Below, piece after piece: positions 1 through 8,056 of a stretch of 64,000 nt of DNA. Below the pieces are notes generated by a model. That model did not search any database. It was not told where the DNA came from and was given only the letters and a program-made list of their open reading frames with translations. The stretch is from Tatlockia sp. (GTDB lineage: Bacteria > Pseudomonadota > Gammaproteobacteria > Legionellales > Legionellaceae), in assembly GCA_013697725.1 (NCBI GenBank), contig JACCWI010000050.1, positions 1 through 64,000 on the forward strand, read 5' to 3'. Made by a program: the position numbers and the translations under genes. Every line of letters starts with the position of its first letter. The stretch's first letter is position 1.

Positions 1-48
1 GGACTCATATTCATTGATTAATGCTTGCCAGTCTTCTTTGTATTTCAT
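1..48 (-). CDS. partial IS66-type TnpA-like accessory protein (N-terminus only)
   Basis: Sixteen codons are visible, starting with ATG at 48-46 after a strong CAGGAGG ribosome binding site. The peptide MKYKEDWQALINEYES matches the opening of IS66 TnpA-like proteins, which have a W..LI.E...SGLS pattern. The gene runs off the left edge, so length, intactness and the downstream tnpB/tnpC genes cannot be judged. Confidence 0.45.
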   Translation of the reverse strand, partial: MKYKEDWQALINEYES

Positions 49-126
49 GATCGCCTCCTGTTTGTGAAAGTGATCAGTTTAATGCGCTCCTATTTTAGCG
101 CTAGGTGTAGTTGGCCGAACGGTTAC
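1..126 (-). mobile_element. one end of a probable IS66-like insertion sequence
   Basis: On the minus strand the element would begin at position 126 with GTAACCGTTCGGCCAACTAC, which resembles the GTAAGCG-type terminal repeats of the IS66 family. About 78 bases further in is a reading frame that looks like an IS66 accessory protein. Only one end lies in the window, so the second inverted repeat and the target duplication cannot be checked. The 8 bases next to the end are ACTTTTTC (127-134). Family assignment is inference from the terminus and the frame start. Confidence 0.4.
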
Positions 127-279
127 ACTTTTTCTTGTAATAAATCTTCTACAAACTGAGCCCACCGATTCATGCACATGGAATAACTACCGTCTATATT
201 AATTCTTCCAATTATTAGATAATAATTAAATCATTAGATAAGCCAACGTGCTTTTTATACGAGCAAGAAGCCATTAATT

Positions 280-1221
280 ATGAAAAAACCTAAAATTGTT
301 TTGCTCGATGCTAAACCTTTAATTAATGATAATTTGAAGTTAGATAAATTATATGAATTAGGTGAAGTCAAACTTTATGATGAAACTTCTGATGAGTTCA
401 TTGTTGAGCGTGCCCAGGAAGCAGAGATCATTCTGGTCAATAAAGTAAGATTGACCGAGCGTCATTTTAGCCTATTACCCAAGCTTCGTTATATCGGGGA
501 AACAGCAACAGGTGTTGATAATATCGATCTGTCTGCTGCGGCAAAATACGGGATTACCGTCAGAAATGTACCCAGCTATGGTGCTGATAGCGTTGCACAA
601 CATGTGATTGCCTTATTACTTAGCCATACCAATCATGTTGAGATTCACAATCAATCAATCCAACGAGGGGATTGGCAGGCTCAACCTTATTTTTCTTATT
701 GGCTCTATCCTATTACCGAATTGGCCGGACTAACCTTAGGTCTAATTGGCTTTGGCCAAATTGCCCAAAAAGTAGCACAGATTGCTAAAGCGCTCGGTAT
801 GAATTCTATTGCCTATAAACCCTCTGAGTTTAATACTGATCTTGCCCGAAAAGTTTCATTGACTGAAATCTTTAAGCAAAGTGATGTAATAAGTTTACAC
901 TGCCCTTTAGACAAAAATACGGATAAAATTATCAATTTTGACTCACTTCAACTTATGAAACCAACCACCATCCTAATAAACACCAGTCGAGGCGGGTTGA
1001 TTGATGAATTAGCCTTGGCCAATGCCTTAAAGCAAAAGAAAATCGCAGCAGCCTATCTGGATGTCCTTAACCAGGAGCCACCTAAATCAGATAATCCTTT
1101 GCTCGGTTTGGCAAACTGCATTCTCACGCCACATATGGCCTGGGCATCAGTAGTGTCAAGAAAACGTTTGCTAAATTCAGTCTGTGAAAATATTATTCAT
1201 TTTCTTAGAGAAATCCATTAG
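280..1221 (+). CDS. D-2-hydroxyacid dehydrogenase (glycerate dehydrogenase-like)
   Basis: This 313-residue cytosolic NAD(P)-dependent oxidoreductase probably interconverts a 2-hydroxy acid and a 2-keto acid such as glycerate/hydroxypyruvate. The Rossmann fingerprint GLIGFGQIAQKVA lies near residue 155. The catalytic Arg is in the NTSRGGLID segment near 235, an acidic residue follows in the LNQEPP stretch, and the catalytic His is in TPHMAWAS near 288. The HxxW form is typical of glycerate dehydrogenase-like members. Length is normal for the family. It stands alone between the insertion-sequence end and a decayed gene. The exact substrate is not readable from sequence. Confidence 0.85.
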   Translation: MKKPKIVLLDAKPLINDNLKLDKLYELGEVKLYDETSDEFIVERAQEAEIILVNKVRLTERHFSLLPKLRYIGETATGVDNIDLSAAAKYGITVRNVPSYGADSVAQHVIALLLSHTNHVEIHNQSIQRGDWQAQPYFSYWLYPITELAGLTLGLIGFGQIAQKVAQIAKALGMNSIAYKPSEFNTDLARKVSLTEIFKQSDVISLHCPLDKNTDKIINFDSLQLMKPTTILINTSRGGLIDELALANALKQKKIAAAYLDVLNQEPPKSDNPLLGLANCILTPHMAWASVVSRKRLLNSVCENIIHFLREIH

Positions 1222-1391
1222 CGTTCAGGAAATAGGGTACGATGGCGACACGGCAATTTTAAAATTAATTTTTGCCATCTCAATGGTAAATTCCTTTTAT
1301 AAAGCTTGTGAATTATTAACAAGCAAAGTCAATGACTCCTTACGCGCCTTGGCCTCACGCTATCGTTTAAAACGGTTTGTTAAGACCTTTC

Positions 1392-1736
1392 ATGAATGCC
1401 TTTGCTTTTTGCAACCTCACAACCTCTCAGGCTACACTTTGGGGGACAATTGATACATTATCTAAATTTGAATTGTCTGAGCTAAAAATTACAGATGCTG
1501 ACGTTATTGCCGCTAGTGGAGAAGATGTACATCCGATTGTTGTTTATACTGGCGAAGATACAGATAAAGTTAAAGGAATGGTATTTGATGTGAGTAGTGA
1601 TGAACTCAGACAGGCCGACAGTTATGAGGTTTCTGATTATAAGCGTAGTAAAGTTAAGCTTGATTCTGGAGTTGCAGCTTGAGTCTACGCTCATGTTATT
1701 AATACCTGCGATCAATTTGAACAACTAAGAGATTAG
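1392..1736 (+). pseudogene. gamma-glutamylcyclotransferase (AIG2)-like gene with an in-frame stop
   Basis: The frame encodes the recognisable core of an AIG2/GGCT-like protein: DVIAASGEDVHPIVVYTG, then a VFDVSSDELRQAD block and YEVSDYKRSKV. The family expects W-V-Y straight after the SGxxA segment. Here the Trp codon is TGA (1680-1682), and the same frame continues with VYAHVINTCDQFEQLRD to a TAG at 1734-1736. The N-terminal substrate loop, usually YGTL, reads FCNL. I take this as a decaying gene with a TGG to TGA change. A functional truncated protein lacking about 18 residues is less likely. Confidence 0.65.
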
Positions 1737-1744
1737 CAACGCAT

Positions 1745-2040
1745 TTTTTTGTTATTTATATTGGTGGTTCACAGCCAATCCTTCATTGAACTGCATGATA
1801 TGCGATTTCGCAATACGGAATAACATAGAAGAAACTTATGATACATTGCGCCAAAATGTGACTAATAAATTATATTTTGAAAACTTGGGTGGTTATGATT
1901 AGCATCAATTTACATAATTACATAAAATACTTTTGTTGCTGCTACAGATGAACGTCAAGTAAAACAAAAAGCTGTACTAAGGCAGGACAACATAAAAGAG
2001 AAGATATCGGCTCACTTAATCATGATAAACACCGGAAGTT
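1745..2040 (+). pseudogene. remnant of a DUF1543 family gene
   Basis: Pieces in different frames line up with a DUF1543 protein. VIYIGGS starts near 1751, then FIELHDMRF near 1780, then NNIEETYDTLRQNV and LYFENLGGYD in another frame to a stop near 1900. ATDERQVKQKA follows near 1940. At least two frameshifts and several stops interrupt it, and no start codon is evident. The family call rests on the paired YIGG, ELHDMRF and NLGGYD signatures. No product is expected. Confidence 0.5.
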
Positions 2041-2105
2041 AAGGCTTTCAAACAAGAAATCAGATCAGTAATTAATCGTAGCAAAATGCTTAGCAAAAAG
2101 CTTGG

Positions 2106-2672
2106 TTAATGAGTCTTGGGATAATGAATAATGTCATGAATGGTAGCTTTTTTTGACCTAAGATTACGATAACCGTGGGATTGGTTGGCATCAAACCTAA
2201 TACCCTCGCCATTTGAAAGAGAATGCCAAGTTCCATCCACTAAAACATCCATATTACCTTCAATAACTACTACATGCTCAATGACCCCATGTTTATGCGG
2301 GGGCGATAAATGCTCACAGCCTGGCAATAATTCGATAACAAATAGTTCAAAATCCAACTGCGAATCAAAAGGGAAAAGAGGTAAAACGCGAAATTTTTTA
2401 TCGTCAGGATTAATAATTTTTACTTGACCTGTACGATGCATCGCTCCACTAGAAACCGTATTAATCTCTTCAATAAAGGAAGAGAAAGAAGTCTCAAAAC
2501 CTGTTGCTATTTTCCATAAAGTGGCAATTGTTGGGCTAGATTCTTCACGTTCTATTTGCCCAAGCATTGCCTTGCTAACACCGGTCGCAAGGGCTGCTTT
2601 ATCTAAGCTCCAACCCTTTTGTTGGCGTAATTCTTTAAGTGTTGTTGCAATATGCTTGTATGTATTTTTCAC
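2106..2672 (-). CDS. XRE-family regulator with C-terminal cupin domain
   Basis: The protein has an N-terminal helix-turn-helix of about 55 residues (LRQQKGWSLDKAALATGVSK, then SSPTIATLWKIA) and a C-terminal single cupin with conserved His residues (SPPHKHGVIEHV, ending in SHGYRN). Such regulators bind DNA as dimers and sense a small ligand through the cupin. I prefer the GTG at 2672, giving 188 residues, because the upstream ATG at 2711 has no ribosome binding site and would place an operator-like palindrome inside the gene. It faces the DUF2000 gene across two matching palindromes, so it probably represses both itself and that gene. Ligand unknown. Confidence 0.8.
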   Translation of the reverse strand: MKNTYKHIATTLKELRQQKGWSLDKAALATGVSKAMLGQIEREESSPTIATLWKIATGFETSFSSFIEEINTVSSGAMHRTGQVKIINPDDKKFRVLPLFPFDSQLDFELFVIELLPGCEHLSPPHKHGVIEHVVVIEGNMDVLVDGTWHSLSNGEGIRFDANQSHGYRNLRSKKATIHDIIHYPKTH

Positions 2673-2694
2673 AATACTTCTACCAAAATGCTTG

Positions 2695-2744
2695 TGCGTT
2701 ATGACGCACATATGCTAACATGAATTATTATGCGCTATAACGCA
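2695..2744. promoter_or_regulatory. twin palindromic operators between the XRE-cupin gene and DUF2000
   Basis: Two near-identical 14-base palindromes, TGCGTTATGACGCA (2695-2708) and TGCGCTATAACGCA (2731-2744), lie 36 bases apart in the divergent intergenic region. They share TGCGyTATrACGCA. The spacing puts them on nearly opposite helix faces. They are the obvious binding sites for the adjacent XRE regulator; that pairing is inference. Confidence 0.65.
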
Positions 2745-2777
2745 CATACTGTAAATCGCTGAATAAGGAGCTAAGAG

Positions 2778-3200
2778 ATGTCCACCGAGTTGTTCCAAAA
2801 TAAATTAGTAGCTGTACTGAATAAAAGTATTGAACCAGGTAAAGTGATGAACGCCTTGGCTCATATGTGTATTGGTCTGGGTTCAGCTATTGGCCAGCCC
2901 GATTTGAGACTATCTGATTATCAAGATGCTGATGGGGGCTCCCATCCTTTTATTTCGGAAATACCGTTTATTATCTTGTCCGAAAACTCAAATAAAATAA
3001 GAAAATTACGCCAAGCAGCTTTGAGCCAAAATATTTTATTAAATGATTTTACAGACACAATGACTGTTGGCACTTATCTAGAACAGATTGAAAGGACTGG
3101 CCAAACGAAAGAAGAAGCGCTTATTTATTATGGCATTGTCTTATTTGGTGATTGGGAAAAAGTCACAGTGTTAACTAAAAAATGTTCTTTATGGCGATAA
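2778..3200 (+). CDS. DUF2000 family protein
   Basis: This 140-residue protein matches DUF2000 along its length: KLVAVLNKSIEPGKVMNALAHM at the start, a FIILSENSNKIRKLRQAAL middle, and a C-terminal GIVLFGDWEKV strand. The family has a peptidyl-tRNA hydrolase II-like fold and no established reaction. It has a good AAGGAG site before the ATG. It is divergent from the XRE-cupin gene, a pairing I believe is recurrent for DUF2000. Expression is probably controlled from the twin palindromes upstream. Confidence 0.75.
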   Translation: MSTELFQNKLVAVLNKSIEPGKVMNALAHMCIGLGSAIGQPDLRLSDYQDADGGSHPFISEIPFIILSENSNKIRKLRQAALSQNILLNDFTDTMTVGTYLEQIERTGQTKEEALIYYGIVLFGDWEKVTVLTKKCSLWR

Positions 3201-3216
3201 ATTTGAGAAGTTTTCA

Positions 3217-3413
3217 ATGTCTGATGAAAAAATAAAACATTAAGTAAGCGTGCTCAGAGCATACAGCAAGTTCTGGCAGAAAAAAGATCAGCTTTTGAGA
3301 TAATTGAACTTTCTGCGAGTACCCGAACAGCAATAGAAGCTGCAAATACCATAGGCTGTAATGTTGCACAACTTATGAAATCATTATTGTTTTGCACTGC
3401 TATTTGGTTTTAG
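3217..3413 (+). pseudogene. truncated YbaK/EbsC (aminoacyl-tRNA deacylase) gene
   Basis: The first eight codons from ATG 3217 are followed by a frameshift. A neighbouring frame then carries the family N-terminus: LSKRAQSIQQVLAEK, EIIELSASTRTAIEAAN, and IGCNVAQLMKSLLF. After that the homology stops and the frame ends at TAG 3411-3413. The catalytic core of the deacylase, which should follow for another 100 or so residues, is missing. This is a 5' fragment with a frameshift and no expected function. Confidence 0.6.
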
Positions 3414-3561
3414 TATTTTATCACGTGTAAATAATTTAGATTTCGCTATAACTTGACTGCTCAAATCCTGCCTTTCCTTATGTAATCAACCTAGAGCTTA
3501 ATATTATAATAAGCTCTATCTTACAGTAGAATCAAAGAAAGAATTTTGGGAGGGTTTATGA

Positions 3562-3795
3562 ATGTTAGAAGAAGCTATTTTATGTGGAAAATATAGACAT
3601 TATAAAACTGAAAAATTATATGAAGTCTTAGGCCTGGCTCGTCATAGTGAAACACATGAGGAGATGATAGTGTACCGCGCGCTATACCATTGTGATAAAT
3701 TTGGAGATACTCAGCTGTGGGTGCGTCCTAAGCAGATGTTTTTTGAATATATCATTCAAAATGGACAAAAGGTTTCGCGATTTCAAAAAATTTAG
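3562..3795 (+). CDS. DUF1653 domain protein
   Basis: This 77-residue protein carries the DUF1653 pattern: GKYRHYKTEKLYEVLGLARHSET near the start, then VVYRALY-like and LWVRP blocks with a C-terminal FFEYI. The family is small, soluble and of unknown function, sometimes found beside sugar-phosphate or nucleotide genes. GGGAGGG lies 7 bases before the ATG. The HAD hydrolase gene starts 8 bases after its stop, so the two are probably cotranscribed. Confidence 0.75.
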   Translation: MLEEAILCGKYRHYKTEKLYEVLGLARHSETHEEMIVYRALYHCDKFGDTQLWVRPKQMFFEYIIQNGQKVSRFQKI

Positions 3796-3803
3796 AGGAT
3801 TTT

Positions 3804-4478
3804 ATGTTTCAAGCAGTTATTTTCGATTTTGATGGTGTGATTTTAGATAGTGAACCACTTCATTATGAAGCTTGTTCTCACGTTATTAAAAAACTGGGAT
3901 TGGCACTAAGTTATCCAGAATATGTAGATAAATATCTGGGTTTATCGGATAAGGAAATGTTTCCCAAACTTTTTTCTGCAAGAAATTTTAGTTTTTCAAT
4001 GGATGAAATTAATGCTCTTATTGAAGAAAAGACAAAGCAATACCAGGAAATAATTAAACAGTGTGATAGCTTACCTATGATTGATTCTGTTGATCGATAC
4101 ATAGATTATATTTCTCAAAAAATACCTAAACTTGCGATTTGCTCAGGCTCTACGCGAAATGAAATTATGGCAGTGCTTACAAAATTTAAGCATGGCAAGT
4201 TACAAACTTATTTCGATACAATCGTAACTTCAGAAGACATACAACAGGGGAAGCCCTCGCCTGAAGGCTATTTGCTCACAGCAAAGCGACTTAATGTTTC
4301 TCCTAGTCAATGTGTAGTTATAGAAGATACGCCACACGGGGTGGACGCTGCAAAAGCGGCTGGGATGCATGCTATTGCTCTATTGACCAGTTATAAAAAA
4401 GATCAATTCCAGCACGCTGACAAAATAATTTCGCATTTTAACCAACTAATTCTGGAAGAAATTACCATTGAAAATTAG
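3804..4478 (+). CDS. HAD-superfamily phosphatase/phosphomutase, beta-phosphoglucomutase-like
   Basis: The 224-residue protein opens with the HAD nucleophile motif DFDGVILDSEP (Asp near residue 8). Motif II follows in ICSGSTRNEI, and a conserved Lys plus acidic motif lies in GKPSPEGYLL and VVIEDTPHGVDAA. An alpha-helical cap occupies residues 20-85. This is the subfamily IA layout of beta-phosphoglucomutase and related phosphatases. It acts in the cytosol on a small phosphorylated metabolite. It lies 8 bases after the DUF1653 gene. The substrate cannot be named from sequence. Confidence 0.8.
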   Translation: MFQAVIFDFDGVILDSEPLHYEACSHVIKKLGLALSYPEYVDKYLGLSDKEMFPKLFSARNFSFSMDEINALIEEKTKQYQEIIKQCDSLPMIDSVDRYIDYISQKIPKLAICSGSTRNEIMAVLTKFKHGKLQTYFDTIVTSEDIQQGKPSPEGYLLTAKRLNVSPSQCVVIEDTPHGVDAAKAAGMHAIALLTSYKKDQFQHADKIISHFNQLILEEITIEN

Positions 4479-4532
4479 TTATTTTTTAGAGGTACTTAAA
4501 TTAAAATTGCTTTTAAAAATCAAGCAAAGAAA

Positions 4533-4840
4533 ATGACAAATAGTAGTATGTGCTCTGTTACAGAATATCCATTAAATGATCCTACGCTAGATCTTGCTAT
4601 TGCCACATTGCGGGTCGTTATCCTGAAAATGGCAGAGTTGTTAATCAAGAATGCAAAGAGCTTGCTTATGTGCAAGATGGTGAAGGTATGATTGTAATTA
4701 AGGGAGAATAAATTTCTTTAATTATGGGTGATAGCATTATTATTGATGCCGGAGAGCCCCTATTATTGGGAAGGCAACCTACAGCTATCCTTTCATGTAG
4801 ACCCGCATGGATTGCAACTCAGCATCAACAAATAAATTAG
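4533..4840 (+). pseudogene. decayed small cupin-like gene
   Basis: The frame from ATG 4533 reads MTNSSMCSVTEYPLNDPTLD and then needs a frameshift near 4607. It continues as GRYPENGRVVNQECKELAYV, QDGEGMIVIKGE, a stop (TAA near 4709), then GDSIIIDAGEPLLL and CRPAW to TAG 4838-4840. The ELAYVQDGEGxI and GDxxxIxAGE blocks are the two halves of a single-domain cupin. With a frameshift and an internal stop it is not expected to make a protein. Confidence 0.6.
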
Positions 4841-4857
4841 CGAATTAAGGTTATCGT

Positions 4858-5379
4858 ATGACAAAGATTCAAAATTTGATCGGTAATTATCAGGCATTTT
4901 TTTCTGATTTATTGCACCGCATGAAAAAAGCAGGTATTGATATTAGCGGCATGCCAATGAGCCATTTGCTCTATCGCACTGTGACTACTCCAGAATATAT
5001 TCGATTACGAGATGAGTTAAAAAACCATTGTAGTGAGTTTGTAGAGACGCAATTTAATGATCGTGCAGTTTCCATTCTTATTTTAAAGGAGCCTTTGCTT
5101 TTAGAAGATAATTTCACAGTGGCTATGATTGAATTACCAGCTCCTCGATCAGCTCATATGTACCTTAGTGGGTTAGAAAGCATTGGAGTAACTGTTGGAG
5201 ATAATTTACCTGAATTTATAAAGGCTCATAATACTGTACTGACTGGAGTTAAAGAGCATGGAGAACATTGCCAGCCAGCTTTTATTACTTTTGATAATGA
5301 TAAAACAGCCAAGTTCTACAATATTTCTTTAAGAGAAATAGTTCTATTACAAGGTTGGGATATTGCCAGAATTGCCTAA
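4858..5379 (+). CDS. YecM family (VOC-like fold) protein
   Basis: This 173-residue protein resembles E. coli YecM: an N-terminal helical part, MSHLLYRTVTTPEYIRLRDEL in the middle, then a beta strand pair with VSILILKEPL and FTVAMIELPAPRS. YecM has a fold related to vicinal-oxygen-chelate and isomerase proteins, and its reaction is not known. The gene starts 18 bases after the decayed cupin. The family is widespread and usually a single-copy soluble protein. Assignment is by pattern recall, not by a search. Confidence 0.6.
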   Translation: MTKIQNLIGNYQAFFSDLLHRMKKAGIDISGMPMSHLLYRTVTTPEYIRLRDELKNHCSEFVETQFNDRAVSILILKEPLLLEDNFTVAMIELPAPRSAHMYLSGLESIGVTVGDNLPEFIKAHNTVLTGVKEHGEHCQPAFITFDNDKTAKFYNISLREIVLLQGWDIARIA

Positions 5380-5551
5380 TAACCTAAGCGATATGTAATT
5401 TACGAAATCACACAAGCACTTGAAAATATATATTTTTCAGCTGCCACTTTAGGCGCTTAATTGGACATACATTGGACCAAATAATTGGTACCTTGATGGC
5501 GTGTTATAAGGTAGTAATTATAACCCTACGATTCAAACCAGTCGTATCACT

Positions 5552-6547
5552 TTAAATGCTCCTAACAGCAATAAACTCTTTCATCGAAGCACTAAGTCTT
5601 CCCGGCTTAAATGACATAATTTTCTCTTTATCACAAGCCATCATTAACCGATATTGAGCCAACATACCATAAACTGGCCACACTAATTCGGCTAATCTAA
5701 AAGCATCTAGCAAATGTTGTTTAGAATGAAAATTCCTGAAATTTTCAAGACAAGTATCCATAATTCGTAGATAGGCATTATCTTCAGCTGTTATCCCATA
5801 ATGTTTTTTTATTTGCTGTAAACAATTAAGCAATGAAAAAAATGGATGTGAAATGACTATTTCACCTAAATCAATCGTTGTAATGACATGTGATACATCA
5901 TCTATGAGCGTGTTATTATCATTAAAGTCAGGCTGTACGATAGTTTGCTTGATTGAGTAGTCAGATAATGTTTTACATAAATGGGAAACCTTTGAAAACA
6001 ACGCTATTAATTCACTAATTTCAATTTCCGACAGTCCATCTTCTATCAAGATATCTTTCTTTAAAAATAACTCTTTATATAAATTAGGCAATTTATCCAA
6101 GCGCCAATCAGGAACCCCGATATCAAGAAAAACATCTGTATGATCTGCAGTCGCTAACTGAAGTGCGGTGAATTGCTCAACTGCTTTACAAAGCAACTCT
6201 GTGTTGAACTCTTGTTTTAAAATTGTTCTTAAGGACTGGCCTGCATCCTTCATTAAAAAACAATTTAGTTCTGTATTTTGTGCAATTACGATTGGAACAG
6301 AAGCATTGAATTGATCGCGCAAAAGTTGAATTATTGCCGCTTCTAATCCCAGGTGTTCTGGCGTATGTTTTAAATAAATGTAACCGACTGTTGTTTCGAA
6401 GCGGATTACGTAAGACCAGGGAGTGTTTAACAATTTTTCAGGCAGATGATTATTCATTGTATAACCAAGAGCTCGAAGCTGCTCACAAGCCCAATCTATG
6501 ATTTTTTTATGCTGGTTGCTATTTTCTGATACGAGTTCAGTTTTCAT
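5552..6547 (-). CDS. aminoglycoside phosphotransferase-like kinase
   Basis: The 331-residue protein has an APH/choline-kinase layout. The phosphate-loop strand lies near residue 50 (VIRFETTVGYIYLKHTPE), and a hinge follows at FLMKDAGQSLRTIL. The catalytic loop near 205 reads QPDFNDNN, and the metal-binding strand reads IDLGEIVISHPF. The catalytic Asp and metal-binding Asn are present, but the usual HGD start of the loop is QPD. The substrate is unknown, and many such proteins phosphorylate small metabolites rather than drugs. It lies downstream of the APH(9)-like gene on the same strand, separated by a decayed acetyltransferase remnant. Confidence 0.6.
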   Translation of the reverse strand: MKTELVSENSNQHKKIIDWACEQLRALGYTMNNHLPEKLLNTPWSYVIRFETTVGYIYLKHTPEHLGLEAAIIQLLRDQFNASVPIVIAQNTELNCFLMKDAGQSLRTILKQEFNTELLCKAVEQFTALQLATADHTDVFLDIGVPDWRLDKLPNLYKELFLKKDILIEDGLSEIEISELIALFSKVSHLCKTLSDYSIKQTIVQPDFNDNNTLIDDVSHVITTIDLGEIVISHPFFSLLNCLQQIKKHYGITAEDNAYLRIMDTCLENFRNFHSKQHLLDAFRLAELVWPVYGMLAQYRLMMACDKEKIMSFKPGRLSASMKEFIAVRSI

Positions 6548-6557
6548 AATAGGGTCT

Positions 6558-6651
6558 CATGAGACTATAAAGTTTTTTTCAGGTACTATCTCTTATTCAT
6601 CATCTACAAACTGCCTTCCTTTTCACTGCTGATAACGATATCCCAACTCAT
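6558..6651 (-). pseudogene. internally deleted copy of the GNAT gene found at 9342-9785
   Basis: Positions 6610-6651 match the first 14 or so codons of the acetyltransferase at 9342-9785 (MSWDIVISSEKE), and 6558-6596 match its last codons and stop region (9355-9394). Everything between, about 350 bases in the intact copy, is missing. The start codon still overlaps the stop of the upstream APH(9)-like gene (TTATGA), exactly as in the other copy. The remnant frame ends within a few codons and is not functional. Confidence 0.7.
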
Positions 6652-7667
6652 AAAATCTCCCTCGTCTTGTCGGACTGACAAGCTCTCTCTATTGCACCAT
6701 TTGGTAGAAAAACGGGCTGTAAGTGTTCAAAGCATTGCATCCGATCGGCACCACCTTGATCAGACAGAAAGATGTATTCACAATATTCGCCAATGTCCTG
6801 AATAATACGTTCAAAACGATAATAGCAAATGACATCCTGATTTATCTTTGTTTGGCCATAGCCCTGATAAAATAGTGATTCCTCTTCAGCCGCGGTTAGA
6901 CCGCTGTCCCAAATACCAGCACCGACAAACATCAAATCACGTTCTTTGGGAGCAAAGATGAGGGTATCCCAGTCAACAATATAAAGGGATCCTTCTTTAC
7001 CAACAATCAAGTTCCAGCCATGAATATCTGCATGGCATAAAATATATTCGAGTGGCTGTTTTGGGATCGCGATTGCAAGCTTTTCAGCGCGCTCAACAAG
7101 TTTAAGTATTTCGCTACTTTTGGATTTAAGGAACAATGACATTTTTAAAGCAACAGGCTCTTCAAAAACCTCATTTACAATGCGTATAAGAAAGGCTTTG
7201 ACGGTTTCTCGCCATTTGGAAGAAAATACTTCCCGGGGTGTGCCACTTGTTAGAGCGTTTGGAATATTGGTGCTGTGGAGCTTTTTAATGGCCGCCCCAA
7301 ATTGAAACCACTGCTCTTCTGATAGTTTGGCTTCTACGCCATTGCGACCCTCCACATAAGGGTAAAGAATCGCCTTGAAGGGTGCCAAGCTTGTCCATAG
7401 TTGCCTTGTCTTGGTTGCAAGAGGTGGGATCACTTGCTTGATACCCAAGTCAGCAAGAAATTTAGGAGCTGCAACTGAAGCTTCAATAAATTCACCACGT
7501 CGCAGCTTTAAGAAGTAATTTACTTGGCTGCTTGTCGTAACCTGATAAACTGCGGTATTGAAATCAGCGCCAAGAGGAAGAAACGTTACCTTTTCTACAG
7601 ACAATCCATACGCATCCCGTAAACACGCAATGATTTTTTCATCTTTAAGGTCAGGTTTAATTAGCAT
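6648..7667 (-). CDS. spectinomycin phosphotransferase APH(9)-like kinase
   Basis: This 339-residue protein aligns by eye with the APH(9)-Ia enzyme first described from Legionella pneumophila. It shares GADFNTAVYQV near residue 33, YPYVEGRNG near 103, and QWFQFGAAIKKLH. The catalytic loop CHADIHGWNLIVG sits near 213, and the metal-binding segment is IVDWDTLIFAPKERDLMFVG. Catalytic Asp and Asn are present, so it should be an active ATP-dependent kinase. Whether spectinomycin is its natural substrate is not shown by sequence. Its stop overlaps the start of a deleted acetyltransferase. A truncated second copy sits at 9782-9935. Confidence 0.75.
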   Translation of the reverse strand: MLIKPDLKDEKIIACLRDAYGLSVEKVTFLPLGADFNTAVYQVTTSSQVNYFLKLRRGEFIEASVAAPKFLADLGIKQVIPPLATKTRQLWTSLAPFKAILYPYVEGRNGVEAKLSEEQWFQFGAAIKKLHSTNIPNALTSGTPREVFSSKWRETVKAFLIRIVNEVFEEPVALKMSLFLKSKSSEILKLVERAEKLAIAIPKQPLEYILCHADIHGWNLIVGKEGSLYIVDWDTLIFAPKERDLMFVGAGIWDSGLTAAEEESLFYQGYGQTKINQDVICYYRFERIIQDIGEYCEYIFLSDQGGADRMQCFEHLQPVFLPNGAIERACQSDKTREIL

Positions 7668-7672
7668 CTTCT

Positions 7673-7876
7673 TTGTACCCCATTATCAGCACTCATGCGG
7701 GCGGCTTAAATCATATTGCAACTGTTTTCTCAGAACTGATTGAAAATCTAGAGCCTGTCAAATTAGTTAATGGCAAAAAACATCATCCTGAACATCAATT
7801 GAAGCGTATTAGCTATATCCTGGATTTCATTGAGGTAATGGATCAATTAGGTGTGACGGTCAAAACCTATCCATGA
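7673..7876 (+). CDS. short open frame of unknown origin, possibly a gene fragment
   Basis: A 67-codon frame begins with ATG at 7673, six bases beyond the start of the divergent kinase gene. It has protein-like composition (STHAGGLNHI, then FSELIENLEPVKLVNG and DFIEVMDQLGV). It has no clear ribosome binding site, and I do not recognise a family. The start inside the 5' region of the opposite gene suggests a C-terminal fragment of a larger gene rather than an intact small gene. Confidence 0.2.
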   Translation: MYPIISTHAGGLNHIATVFSELIENLEPVKLVNGKKHHPEHQLKRISYILDFIEVMDQLGVTVKTYP

Positions 7877-8012
7877 AAAATGCTCTATATCCAAATTACA
7901 GGTTTATTCAAACAAGGGCATGATCAAAATTGAACCCAATTTCGTCTTAGTAGGTCTGAAGAAAATACCTTACAATTAATCAATAATTTATTCTTATTCC
8001 ACCGTTATAAAA

Positions 8013-8052
8013 ATGCGGGAAATTTAGTCGTCAGCTAAAAAAAATTAAAATC
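8013..8052 (+). repeat. degenerate copy of the 3' end of the AbiEi-like gene
   Basis: About 40 bases here are roughly 80 to 85 per cent identical to 10416-10455. Both read AATTTAGTCGT then AGCTAAAA and GTATCTAAGTT. In translation this copy gives KFSRQLKKIKIVSKL against KFSRKLKEFIIVSKL in the gene at 10187. It is an isolated fragment left by rearrangement or a second copy of an element. Confidence 0.55.
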
Positions 8053-8056
8053 GTAT

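Noticed and set aside
1184..1453. Open frame of 89 codons overlapping the dehydrogenase end
   Set aside because: It overlaps a real gene in another frame, has no ribosome binding site and shows no domain.
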